DNA of 38,564 nucleotides from Lachnospiraceae bacterium (lineage in GTDB: Bacteria; Bacillota; Clostridia; Oscillospirales; CAG-272). A program made the translations under genes and the position numbers. The DNA lies in the NCBI GenBank assembly GCA_024404495.1, contig JAKSPT010000005.1, positions 70,483 to 109,046 on the forward strand. The letters are read 5' to 3'. Of the stretch, positions 1 through 7,737 are shown piece by piece (the first letter of the stretch is position 1; every line of letters begins with the position of its first letter). Under the pieces are notes generated by a model. That model worked only from the letters and a program-made list of their open reading frames with translations, did no database searches and had not been told where the DNA came from.

Positions 1-25
1 CGGAAAGGAAACGAGGAAAACAAAT

Positions 26-1765
26 ATGAAGAAGATCACTCTGACCGGGACCCTTGCGCTCCTCCTGATCGGTTCACTCCTTACCGGCTGCGCCGGTGAA
101 ACGTCCGGCAGCCCGGGCACGGAAGCCGTTTCCGCAGCCGGGGAAACGGATCATTCCGGCCCCGTGCAGGAAGTCAATTCGTTCGGGATGAAGACCCCTG
201 CGGAGCTTGACGTGGTCATCACCGACGGAAACGGCGTGGACGGAATGCTTGCGGCGCGGATTCTGGAAGGCGTTCTGAATATGGGCGGGGCGAGGGTTTA
301 CCTTGCGCCCTCCGAGGAAACGGTGGACGGCGTCAATATCGAGAAGACGAAGCAGAAGATATTAAAGGATGCCGGTGTCAGGCTGAATAAGCTGAAATAC
401 GACGATTCCTTCGGCTCGGAATACGCGGCGTTCGGGACGCTGTTTGCCAAATACGGCGGTGAGCTGACGGAACTGTACGTATATGATACGGCTTTGCCGG
501 ATACCGCAAACGTCGCCGCGATGATGGCTTCCGGAAAGCACGGCGCGGCGGTCAGCACCGAGCTGTACAATAAAATGAAGGCAAAAGGCTGTTCTCTCCC
601 TGCCGTTGTGATTACGGACTTCTGCGGCTTCGGGGCGGGGACGACTTCGGCGGAGATCAACCGTTGGATCGGTGAAAACATGGTGGAGGGCAGAAGGCGG
701 GATATGGTGTTCTGCCTGAAGCCGGACGGCAGATCCGGTCCGACGGACAACCGACCCGCTGCGTACGATCTTGCCGCGGCGATGAACGCCGTGATCTATT
801 TCGTTGATCCGCGCGACGCGGACAGTATGGAGGCGCAGCGACAGATCCTCGATCAGTTTGATGACAATATTCCCGTTCTCGGCTGGTCCGGCTGGGAGGT
901 CGAACGGGATTACGTCAGCACGATTTCCTCTCTCGGAAAGTACGTCGTCTGTATCGACTGGGGCGGCGCGAATTTCTCGGTGTGGGCGTCCTTCCCGGAG
1001 TACGCGGCGGATCAGCCGGTCAGTGCGATTCCGGATTCCTATGAGACCGAGGACGGCGCTGTCTATGTTTCCTTTATGATGAGCGACGGCGATGCGTGGC
1101 ACTACTGTTCGAAGGAACTGATTTCCTCTTGGGAAAGCGATCTGCGCGGGGAATTCCCGATCGCCTGGACGCTTCCTTCGCTCTTTACCCGCTTCAATCC
1201 GCTGACGCTCCGGTATCTGTACGGTACCGCGACGAAAAGCGATGCGTTCCTGCAGGGACCGTCCGGGATCGGATATATGTACCCCTCTCTCTATCCCGAA
1301 GAGGCGTATCCCGGATTTTTGGAACAAACCAAAGCAATCCTGAAGCAGGCAGGCTTTACGATGGTCAATTACTGGGATCTGAGCGACGACAATGCGATGA
1401 TAGGCAAAAACGAAGATCTCAAGGAAGAGTATATGATGAAGGTAGATCCCGATGCCTTGCTGCTCGGACACTCCGGCCGGACCGGAAAAGCAGAGACGTT
1501 CGGTGACGTCGTGATGATCGAAGAGGTCGGCAATTATAACGGCGCGGGCGCGCGGACTGCCGCCGATATCGTAAATGCGATTGATACGGCGGTCCGGAAT
1601 TCGAAGGGAAAGACGGTGTTCCTCCTGATCAACGTCGAGGCGTGGGGAGAACGGCTTCCCGCCGCTGCAGCGGCGGTTGACGAGATTGAAAGCAGGAACG
1701 ACGGGAAAACGTATTCGTTTATCACCGTTCCGGAGATGGTCGCGGCGATCCGTTCTATGTCCTGA
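26..1765 (+). CDS. GxGYxYP-family lipoprotein, putative glycoside hydrolase
   Basis: Predicted surface lipoprotein of 579 residues. The N-terminus is a lipoprotein signal: two lysines, a hydrophobic stretch, then a lipobox ending LLTGC with the lipidated cysteine near residue 22. A Ser/Gly/Thr-rich spacer follows. Around residue 414 the sequence reads GIGYMYP, the signature of the GxGYxYP putative glycoside hydrolase family, with the N-terminal companion domain before it (about residues 50-300) and an acidic C-terminal domain with an NVEAWG segment. The family is classed with glycoside hydrolases from fold and context; no substrate is established, so activity is inferred. The start has an AGGAAAAC-type ribosome binding site 8-12 bases upstream. 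Only 25 bases precede it in the window, so promoter and upstream partners are not visible. It converges on malQ with a shared terminator between. Confidence 0.8.
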   Translation: MKKITLTGTLALLLIGSLLTGCAGETSGSPGTEAVSAAGETDHSGPVQEVNSFGMKTPAELDVVITDGNGVDGMLAARILEGVLNMGGARVYLAPSEETVDGVNIEKTKQKILKDAGVRLNKLKYDDSFGSEYAAFGTLFAKYGGELTELYVYDTALPDTANVAAMMASGKHGAAVSTELYNKMKAKGCSLPAVVITDFCGFGAGTTSAEINRWIGENMVEGRRRDMVFCLKPDGRSGPTDNRPAAYDLAAAMNAVIYFVDPRDADSMEAQRQILDQFDDNIPVLGWSGWEVERDYVSTISSLGKYVVCIDWGGANFSVWASFPEYAADQPVSAIPDSYETEDGAVYVSFMMSDGDAWHYCSKELISSWESDLRGEFPIAWTLPSLFTRFNPLTLRYLYGTATKSDAFLQGPSGIGYMYPSLYPEEAYPGFLEQTKAILKQAGFTMVNYWDLSDDNAMIGKNEDLKEEYMMKVDPDALLLGHSGRTGKAETFGDVVMIEEVGNYNGAGARTAADIVNAIDTAVRNSKGKTVFLLINVEAWGERLPAAAAAVDEIESRNDGKTYSFITVPEMVAAIRSMS

Positions 1766-1869
1766 CGTCCGGGATCGGCAGTCCCGGAAGCAGCTTTTGT
1801 TACCGGAAAAACGTCACCGGCTCCTTTGTCAACCGTCTGATCGGATAAATGAAGCAGTTCGATTGAAAA

Positions 1870-1913
1870 AAGCCTCCCGGAACCCCTTTTGGGGATTTCC
1901 GGGAGACTTTTTC
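1870..1913. terminator. Bidirectional terminator between convergent genes
   Basis: CTCCCGG and CCGGGAG arms plus CCCC/GGGG around a TTTT loop form an interrupted stem of about 13 base pairs. It has an A-run on the left (1866-1871) and a T-run on the right (1908-1912). This suits termination of both the lipoprotein gene and the facing 4-alpha-glucanotransferase gene. Confidence 0.8.
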
Positions 1914-1914
1914 G

Positions 1915-3345
1915 TTATTTCCTGCCGTAGAGGCGGTTCCAGTTTCTGAATTTGTTCCGGTCGATCCGGTCAAGCTGCGAGCGTTCGAGGCGGTAGCACC
2001 AGTTGCCCTCCGATCTGCCCGGCACGTTGAAGCGGGTGTCAGCGCCGTAGAGGAGCAGGTCCTGCACCGGCAGGATCAGAAGCCCCGCGTGGGAGGCGAA
2101 CATTTCGCGTAAGATGGGGTCGTAGCAGGTGTGGATGTCGCCCTTGTGACCGACGTAGGCGAAGAGGGTCTGCCTCGTCGCTTCGTCAAGCTCCCAGACG
2201 TAGCCGAGGAGGGTATTGTTGTCGTGCGTGCCGGTGTAGGCTATGCAGTTGTTGTCGTAATTATGGGGCAGATGCGGCGAATTTTCGTCGCCGAGGAAGC
2301 CGAACTGAAGCACCCGCATTCCGGGGAAGCCGCTTTCGTCAACAAGCTCGCGGACCTCCTTCGTGATGTCACCGAGGTCCTCGGCGATCAGGAGCGCGTC
2401 CCCCGCCGCCTCCTTCAGCGCGCGGATCAGCGCCATGCCGGGGCCCTTTTTCCACACGCCGTTTTTCGCGGTCTTTTCGTTTGCAGGGATCGCGAAATAC
2501 GACTCGAACCCGCGGAAATGGTCGATGCGGACGCCGTCAAAGCACTCCGCCATAAAGGAAGCGCGCTTTTTCCACCACTTGAAGCCGTTTTTCTCCATCT
2601 TATCCCAGTCGTAGAGGGGGTTGCCCCAGAGCTGACCGTCCTCGCAGAAGTAGTCCGGCGGCACGCCCGCGACCTCGCGCGGGAGATACTTTTCATCAAG
2701 GAGGAATTCACCGGGATCCGACCACACGTCGGCGCTGTCCCACGCGACGTAGATCGGGATATCGCCGATCACTTTGATGCCTTTTTCGTTCGCGTACGCC
2801 TTGATCTCCTTCCATTCGGTGAAGAATTCGTACTCGGCGAAGCGCCAGAGAAGGAGCGTGTCGGCGTCGGGGTCGTTCACCGTCCACTCGTTCCACGGCT
2901 TTTCGGCGTTCGCCCGGCGCAGCGCCATAAAGCGGCAGAACTGCTCGGTCTCGGGATGGGAGGCGAAAAACGTACCGATCGCCGGATCGTTCCCGAACCG
3001 CTTCGCCGCTTTCATCAGAAGCGGGAGGCGCTCTTTTGCAAGACGGTCGAATTCGCAGAAATAAGGCGTTTTCTGCTTCGCGCCCGCAAGCTCCTCCCTT
3101 GTCAGAAGCCCTTTTTCAAAAAGGGTCTCCGGGTCGATGAAATACGGGTTGCCGCTGAAGGCGCTGAAGGATTTATAGGGGGAATTGCACTCGTCGGGGA
3201 GGCAGAAGGGGAGGGTCTGCCACAAAGAAAAGCCCGTGTCGGCAAGGAAATCGATCCATTCCTTCGCCGCTTTGCCGAAGCCGCCCTCGGAATAGTCCCC
3301 CCAAAGGGCGGAAACGGGCATCAGGACACCGCTGCTGCGTTTCAT
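1915..3345 (-). CDS. malQ: 4-alpha-glucanotransferase (amylomaltase, GH77)
   Basis: Transfers 4-alpha-glucan segments between maltooligosaccharides and glucose in the cytoplasm, in maltodextrin or glycogen use. All three GH77 catalytic residues are visible: nucleophile Asp275 in RIDHFRG, acid/base Glu322 in AEDLGD, and Asp375 in GTHDNNT. Their spacing of 47 and 53 residues is close to that in well-studied amylomaltases. The N-terminus (GVLMPVSALWG, then NSPYKSFSAFSGNP) is typical, and 476 residues is the usual short bacterial length. I start at the ATG at 3345 because the frame can be extended upstream only through the promoter. An AAAGTGATC ribosome binding site lies just before it. No maltodextrin phosphorylase or transporter is adjacent. 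The gene appears monocistronic. Confidence 0.95.
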   Translation of the reverse strand: MKRSSGVLMPVSALWGDYSEGGFGKAAKEWIDFLADTGFSLWQTLPFCLPDECNSPYKSFSAFSGNPYFIDPETLFEKGLLTREELAGAKQKTPYFCEFDRLAKERLPLLMKAAKRFGNDPAIGTFFASHPETEQFCRFMALRRANAEKPWNEWTVNDPDADTLLLWRFAEYEFFTEWKEIKAYANEKGIKVIGDIPIYVAWDSADVWSDPGEFLLDEKYLPREVAGVPPDYFCEDGQLWGNPLYDWDKMEKNGFKWWKKRASFMAECFDGVRIDHFRGFESYFAIPANEKTAKNGVWKKGPGMALIRALKEAAGDALLIAEDLGDITKEVRELVDESGFPGMRVLQFGFLGDENSPHLPHNYDNNCIAYTGTHDNNTLLGYVWELDEATRQTLFAYVGHKGDIHTCYDPILREMFASHAGLLILPVQDLLLYGADTRFNVPGRSEGNWCYRLERSQLDRIDRNKFRNWNRLYGRK

Positions 3346-3375
3346 TTTGAGATCACTTTCTTTTCGTTTTTTCGT

Positions 3376-3404
3376 ATTGTACCACAGAACGGCGCGCATT
3401 TCAA
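3376..3404 (-). promoter_or_regulatory. Sigma-A promoter of malQ
   Basis: Read on the minus strand: TTGAAA, a 17-base spacer, TACAAT. It ends about 30 bases before the malQ ATG and fixes 3345 as the start, since upstream in-frame starts fall in or before the promoter. Confidence 0.75.
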
Positions 3405-3558
3405 GTGCGGAACGCAAACTGTGTAAAAAATGTTAAAAAACAGTAACAAAATGATAAAGAAGGAGACGCGGTTTTGCGTTACAATAAAAATACAGAAGTG
3501 TATTTTCCCGCGCGAGACGATTCCGCGGGGGAGTATGTCATGAAAGTGAGGTAATCTT

Positions 3559-4398
3559 ATGTATCCTTTCAAGATCGGTGCGATCATCGACTCGTTCCGC
3601 CGTCCCTTCCCGGAGGCGATGAAGATCGCGCATTCTCTCGGCATCGAGGGCATTCAGGTCTACGCCGTCGGCGGCGATATGGCGCCGGAAAATATGACGC
3701 CCGATAAGCAGAAGGCGTTCCTCGACCTCTGTGCCGCAAACGAACTGAAGATCTCCGCGCTCTGCGGCGACCTCGGCAAGGGCTTTACCAATCCCGAACT
3801 CAATCCCATGCTGATCGAGCGTTCCAAGCGCATCGTCGATCTCGCAAAGAAGCTGGGCACCAATATCGTCACCACCCACATCGGACAGGTCCCCGAGGAC
3901 GACACCTGCGAGACCTACGCGATCATGCAGAAGGCGTGCCTTGAGCTTGCCGAGTACGCCGACTCGATGGACGCGCATTTCGCGATCGAGACCGGTCCCG
4001 AGCCCGCAAAGCGCCTCTGCAAATTCCTCGACACCCTCGGCTCCACCGGCGTCGCGGTCAACCTTGACCCGGCGAACCTCGTTATGTGCGTTGACGACGA
4101 TCCCGCGGAGGCGGTCCGCACGCTGAAGCGCTACATCGTCCACACCCACGCGAAGGACGGCATCAGCCTCGTTCACTCCAAGGAGGCGCTGAACAGCGAA
4201 GCCGCGATCCAGGCGGCTGCCGGCGCGCGCTGGCTCGAGCTTCCGCTCGGACAGGGCGGCGTCAACTGGAACGAATATCTCGCCGCGCTGGATGAGATCG
4301 GCTACAAGGGCTTCCTCACCATCGAGCGCGAGGTCGGCAAGGACCCCGTCGGCGATATCGGCATCGCCGTCAACTTCCTCAAGGATCACATCGCCTGA
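3559..4398 (+). CDS. Sugar phosphate isomerase/epimerase-like TIM-barrel protein
   Basis: A 279-residue protein of the xylose isomerase-like TIM-barrel (AP_endonuc_2) superfamily. Visible barrel motifs are KIGAIIDSF at strand 1, GIEGIQVY at strand 2, ISALCGDLG, TTHIGQ, FAIETGP, VNLDPANLV and IVHTHAKDG, ending in FLTIEREVG. The Glu, Asp and His residues at the ends of these strands are the usual divalent-metal ligands. Members interconvert keto/aldo sugars, inositols or sugar acids; the substrate cannot be read from sequence. An AAGTGAGG ribosome binding site precedes the ATG. The gene is divergent from malQ with 213 bases between and is followed by a strong terminator, so it is probably transcribed alone. 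Confidence 0.85.
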   Translation: MYPFKIGAIIDSFRRPFPEAMKIAHSLGIEGIQVYAVGGDMAPENMTPDKQKAFLDLCAANELKISALCGDLGKGFTNPELNPMLIERSKRIVDLAKKLGTNIVTTHIGQVPEDDTCETYAIMQKACLELAEYADSMDAHFAIETGPEPAKRLCKFLDTLGSTGVAVNLDPANLVMCVDDDPAEAVRTLKRYIVHTHAKDGISLVHSKEALNSEAAIQAAAGARWLELPLGQGGVNWNEYLAALDEIGYKGFLTIEREVGKDPVGDIGIAVNFLKDHIA

Positions 4399-4410
4399 TA
4401 AGAATCATAA

Positions 4411-4445
4411 AAGCCTTTCGTGCTTCTGCACGAAAGGCTTTTTCG
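4411..4445. terminator. Strong terminator, 13-bp perfect stem
   Basis: AAGCCTTTCGTGC and its perfect complement flank a TTCT loop (4424-4427) and are followed by TTTT. AAAA precedes the left arm, so the facing gene ending at 4470 can use it too. Confidence 0.92.
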
Positions 4446-4469
4446 TTTACGGAGACTGTTCCCCGGGAT

Positions 4470-5897
4470 TCAGACGGTCTGACCGACGTCGATGATCTCT
4501 TCGACGTCGTATTCGACGGGCGCGTCGAAATCACCGAGGACGGGGCGCTCGTTCTGACCGAGCGTGATCCCGGCAACGTAGCGGGAATACCCTCCGTAAA
4601 GACGTTCGCCGCCCTTTTCAAAGGACCAGAGACAGCCGTTCTGCTTCCACACACAGCCGCAGTATTTCCGGATGACGGTGGGCAGTCTGACCGGCTTCGG
4701 CGCGGAAAGACGGTCGCCGAGCTCGTAGAGGAGCAGATAGGGCATTCCCTCCACGTCGGGCATGGAAACGACGGTAAAGACGGGGTTGGCGGGATTGAAC
4801 GCCATCGGGGCGCAGCCGTCCGCAAAGGTATAGGCGGCAAGCGTGCGGCGCAGGGCGTCGAGTTTTTTGCGCAGCTCGGGTCCTTCCGGCAGATCGGGGT
4901 TGCGGTCGAGGTACTGCTCCACGTGCAGAATGACGCCCGGATAGGAGCTGACGGTGACCGAGGAACGGTCCCAGGAAAGGATCTTCGTCTTGTTCTTCTC
5001 GTTTGCGTCGGTAACGGCGCCGCGGGAAAGATGGGCGTATCCGTCGCTGCCGGTGTACAGCCCGTCCAGCAGATGCGATTCCACGTTGTCGATGACGGGC
5101 GGCAGACGCTCGTCCCCGGTCAGCTTGTGAATGAGGTCGAGCATATCGAGGATGACGAAATAGTAGGCGATGCGCTCGGTGAAGTTGACGCCGTCGCCGC
5201 GCTCGAAGAGACCGAGCTTTTCATAATAGTAATCGGAAAGGATATGGTCCAGCGCGGGCTTTCCGTACTGCTCGTAGCGATCCCACGTGCCGAACAGCTT
5301 CGCGCTCCACGCGACAGCCGCAACGGCAACGAGGTCCTGATTGGTCACGCCGCACCATCCGGCAAAGGGCAGGGGATGGAATCTTCCGTTGCCCTTCTGC
5401 CACGCCGCCTGCATCGTGAACCCGAAATGGCGCTCGATCGCGTCGGGGATCAGCGCCTTGATCGACTCGTCGGCGTGTTCCCATTCGTAATACTGACAGA
5501 GGGAAAGGACCGGCATGAAGAAGTGGATGGGGCAGCCTATGGTGTTGAAGGTCGGCTCAAATTCCGAGGTGGAATGAATGAAGCCGCCGTTTTCGGCCTG
5601 CAGATAGAGGATCTGGGACGCCATGGCGTTGGCGCGGACTCTCCATTTGGGATCGCCGAAGCGGTCGTAGAGCAGCTCCGCAAAGTGCATCAGGTGCTTG
5701 TAGATATAGATGGTCTCTCCCTGATATTTCTTGTCCAGCACGTCTGCCTTTCCCCAACAGGCGTGGAGATTGAGTCTGCCGTAAGAGCCGGCGCCCTGAC
5801 GCCAGTTTTCGAGCATCGTGAAATACTGATCGATCGCATTCTGATTGACGACGTCCTCCCATTTGCGGTCGGCTGCCGGATAGTGTATGGTCTTCAT
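4470..5897 (-). CDS. Hypothetical protein, predicted alpha/alpha-toroid (six-hairpin glycosidase-like) fold
   Basis: A 475-residue cytoplasmic protein with no signal peptide. I do not recognise a named family with certainty. Regularly spaced amphipathic helices with aromatic-rich turns (LNLHACWGKAD, YIYKHLMHFAELLYDRFGDPKWR, ENGGFIHS, TNQDLVAVAAVAWSAKLFGTWDRYEQYG, RLPPVIDNVESHLL) resemble the repeat pattern of (alpha/alpha)6-barrel glycosidases and polysaccharide lyases. A smaller beta-rich tail (WSFEKGGERLYGGYSRYV) follows. A role in sugar or oligosaccharide processing is inferred from this and from the glycan-rich neighbourhood; catalytic residues are not assigned. The start at 5897 has a GAAAGGAATC ribosome binding site. 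It has its own promoter about 70 bases upstream. Confidence 0.7.
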   Translation of the reverse strand: MKTIHYPAADRKWEDVVNQNAIDQYFTMLENWRQGAGSYGRLNLHACWGKADVLDKKYQGETIYIYKHLMHFAELLYDRFGDPKWRVRANAMASQILYLQAENGGFIHSTSEFEPTFNTIGCPIHFFMPVLSLCQYYEWEHADESIKALIPDAIERHFGFTMQAAWQKGNGRFHPLPFAGWCGVTNQDLVAVAAVAWSAKLFGTWDRYEQYGKPALDHILSDYYYEKLGLFERGDGVNFTERIAYYFVILDMLDLIHKLTGDERLPPVIDNVESHLLDGLYTGSDGYAHLSRGAVTDANEKNKTKILSWDRSSVTVSSYPGVILHVEQYLDRNPDLPEGPELRKKLDALRRTLAAYTFADGCAPMAFNPANPVFTVVSMPDVEGMPYLLLYELGDRLSAPKPVRLPTVIRKYCGCVWKQNGCLWSFEKGGERLYGGYSRYVAGITLGQNERPVLGDFDAPVEYDVEEIIDVGQTV

Positions 5898-5964
5898 GAT
5901 GATTCCTTTCGTGTTCTTCCGCCCGGAGCGGAATTCTGCGGCGCCGTGCGGGCGCCTTTCTTGT

Positions 5965-5993
5965 ATTATACCGCCGTTTTCCGGGATTTGCAA
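5965..5993 (-). promoter_or_regulatory. Sigma-A promoter of the alpha-toroid gene
   Basis: Minus strand: TTGCAA, 17 bases, TATAAT. The 5' leader of about 60 bases that follows holds a GGCGCC-GGCGCC hairpin and a TTCCGC/GCGGAA hairpin. Their function is unknown. Confidence 0.7.
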
Positions 5994-6009
5994 GACGGAA
6001 AAAGACAGA

Positions 6010-6056
6010 AAAAAGAAAAAAACGCTCCGGCATTCCTTTTATTTGGAATGCCGGAG
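6010..6056 (-). terminator. Terminator of the ribonuclease gene
   Basis: A perfect 12-bp stem, CTCCGGCATTCC with GGAATGCCGGAG, with an 8-base A/T loop. The long A-rich run to its left becomes a U-run in the minus-strand transcript. It lies just after the stop at 6066. Confidence 0.88.
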
Positions 6057-6065
6057 AACCGATAT

Positions 6066-6734
6066 TTACGGATTGCCGTAGAGCAGGGTGAACGACTCGT
6101 AATGGTCGTCGGTGTAGTAGATCAGACCGTCGTTTGAGAAGACGATGCGCTTCGTGCCGCGGGAAGACTTTCCCTTCGTGCCGATATCGCATTCGGTGTA
6201 GGAACGGCCTTTTTTCTTCGGGAGGAGCCCTTCGTTATTGCCGAAGTAGTCGCCGCCGATGGATTTGCCTTTCGCGTAGGGCTCAAGACTGCCGCCGGGC
6301 CAGCCGAGCGCCTGCGCTTCCTTTTTCGTGATGAAGTTGGAGGGGAGCTTGCCGTAAGTGTGGATGTAGAGCGCGACGTCGTCCTTTGAGGTGTACTGAC
6401 CGTCCTCGCGGATCTTCGGCGCCTCGGTCTCGGGCGCTTTGGTTTCCGGAGCCTTCGTTTCGGGCGCTTTGGTTTCCGGAGCCTTCGTTTCGGGAGCCTT
6501 TGTCTCGGGAGCTTTGGTTTCCGGGGGAGACGTTTCTCCCTTCGTTTCGACGGGATCGGTCTCATTTTCGGTGCTCGGGTCTCCGGTGATGACCGGCAGG
6601 ATCGGCTGAGTGTCGGAGGTCTCACCGGCTCCGAGGTCGATCAGACCGGTCTTGATGCCGATAAAGCCGATGACGAGGACCAGAACGACCGTCAAGACCG
6701 TTTTCAGCAATTTTTTCTTGTCAATGTTTTGCAT
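6066..6734 (-). CDS. Membrane-anchored barnase-like ribonuclease with PETKA-repeat stalk
   Basis: A 222-residue protein in three parts. Residues 9-29 are one hydrophobic helix after a lysine cluster, a signal anchor with no lipobox. Residues 71-105 are seven PET(K/E)A repeats in a rigid Pro-rich stalk. Residues 112-222 are a full barnase-type guanyl-specific ribonuclease domain (YIHTYGKLP, ITKKEAQALGW, GKSIGGD, DHYESFT). Aligned by eye to Bacillus barnase, Lys27, Glu73, Arg83, Arg87 and His102 correspond to Lys137, Glu181, Arg192, Arg196 and His211, so the catalytic machinery is intact. Arg59 of the guanine-recognition loop is replaced by Asn167; the neighbouring Glu is kept as Glu168. The domain should face outside the cell. 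No barstar-like gene is adjacent. It is last in a probable operon, 30 bases after the lipid kinase gene, with a GAAAGG ribosome binding site. Confidence 0.88.
   Translation of the reverse strand: MQNIDKKKLLKTVLTVVLVLVIGFIGIKTGLIDLGAGETSDTQPILPVITGDPSTENETDPVETKGETSPPETKAPETKAPETKAPETKAPETKAPETKAPETEAPKIREDGQYTSKDDVALYIHTYGKLPSNFITKKEAQALGWPGGSLEPYAKGKSIGGDYFGNNEGLLPKKKGRSYTECDIGTKGKSSRGTKRIVFSNDGLIYYTDDHYESFTLLYGNP
6420..6524 (-). repeat. In-gene tandem repeat coding the PETKA stalk
   Basis: Seven 15-base units encode PET(K/E)A. Two consecutive 30-base copies are identical (6431-6460 and 6461-6490), so slippage or recombination has expanded the array recently. Copy number is expected to vary between strains. 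Confidence 0.9.
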
Positions 6735-6764
6735 GGCGTTTTTCCTTTCACTTCACTCGGATCG

Positions 6765-7700
6765 TCAGACCGCCGCCGGATCGTCGGCAGGCGCTTTTTC
6801 TTTTTCCGTTCCGCTTCCGGAGGAGAGGGGCAGGACGCGCAGCGCGTTCGGGACGATCTCCGCCTCAATCGAGGGCGTGGGTTCGATCTCACCGTCGGCG
6901 CAGAGGAAGCCGAGCCCGGTGACTTTGACCTTTTTCGCGCGGCGATAGGTCACAAACTTGCGGAAGCGCTCCACGACCTCGCCGTTTTCGTCGATGTGCG
7001 TGCCCTTGCGGTAGTCGCTGACGAGGCGGACGAAGGTCACGCGGCTGACCTTGGAGACGATCAGCACGTCAAGCAGTCCGTCGGTCAGGGACGCTGCGGG
7101 CGCGGGTCTGAAGCCGCCGCCGTAATACTGACCGTTCGCGATCAGACAGAGCAGGTATTCCCCTCGCAGGATCTCACGCTCGCCGGCTTCGTCTTCCAGC
7201 TCGATCTGCCATTTTTCGCCGAGCCTGTGGAAAAGCACGTCGGCAACGCCCATGATGTACGCCATACTGCCCGAAACGGCGGGCATCGTCTTGTACTTCT
7301 GCGTCTTGTCGACGACAGAGCAGTCAAATCCCATATTGATGATATTGACGGCGTAGCGGCCGTTGTATTTCACGGCGTCCACCCGCGTTTCGCCCTCAAA
7401 GGCGGAAACCGTGCGGACGAAGTCGTTTCCGGTGCCGCTCGGTACGACCGAGAGGACGGCGCGGTCTCCGGCGTCCGCCTTCAGAATGCCGTTTACCGCT
7501 TCGTTCAGGGTGCCGTCGCCGCCGTAAACGACGAAGGAGATTTCGCCGTGGTCTTCGGCACAGACCGAAGCGATATACCGCTCGGCGTCGCCGATGCCCG
7601 TCGTGGTGTAGATCTCGTCCCCCTCCGGGACGATGCCGTCGAGGAATGCGGGATCGTGTCCTTTTCCCGCCGCGGGGTTCAGTACGTGGATTCTTCTCAT
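6765..7700 (-). CDS. YegS/DagK-type diacylglycerol or lipid kinase
   Basis: A 311-residue soluble lipid kinase of the diacylglycerol kinase catalytic family. The nucleotide-binding core is clear: NPAAGKG at residues 8-14, GGDGTLNE at 60-67 and PSGTGNDF at 88-94. The C-terminal beta-sandwich carries the FDCSVVD, YYGGGFRPAP and DGLLDVLIV motifs typical of DgkB/YegS proteins. It phosphorylates diacylglycerol or a related lipid at the inner membrane face; in Gram-positives this recycles the diacylglycerol released during lipoteichoic acid synthesis. The exact lipid is not decidable here. It lies 37 bases after the transglutaminase-dockerin gene and 30 bases before the ribonuclease gene, with no terminator between. 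Confidence 0.92.
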   Translation of the reverse strand: MRRIHVLNPAAGKGHDPAFLDGIVPEGDEIYTTTGIGDAERYIASVCAEDHGEISFVVYGGDGTLNEAVNGILKADAGDRAVLSVVPSGTGNDFVRTVSAFEGETRVDAVKYNGRYAVNIINMGFDCSVVDKTQKYKTMPAVSGSMAYIMGVADVLFHRLGEKWQIELEDEAGEREILRGEYLLCLIANGQYYGGGFRPAPAASLTDGLLDVLIVSKVSRVTFVRLVSDYRKGTHIDENGEVVERFRKFVTYRRAKKVKVTGLGFLCADGEIEPTPSIEAEIVPNALRVLPLSSGSGTEKEKAPADDPAAV

Positions 7701-7737
7701 CGTGTTCGTTTCTCTTTCTGAAAGCCGTTCCGTGAGG

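Noticed and set aside
2131..3426. A 431-codon open frame opposite malQ
   Set aside because: Antisense to all three GH77 catalytic motifs and spans the malQ promoter. No family motif or ribosome binding site.
3346..3558. Riboswitch or clear promoter for the TIM-barrel gene
   Set aside because: A TACAAT at 3480-3485 has no acceptable -35 box at 16-18 bases, and no known aptamer core is recognised.
5898..6064. A barstar gene downstream of the ribonuclease
   Set aside because: The gap holds only a terminator, a promoter and a short leader; no 80-100 codon frame exists.
4923..6137. A 404-codon plus-strand frame opposite the alpha-toroid gene
   Set aside because: It runs through the promoter and terminator of minus-strand genes and has mirror-frame composition.
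6420..6524. CRISPR-like repeated sequence
   Set aside because: The repeats are in frame, have no spacers and encode a Pro-rich stalk; no cas genes are present.
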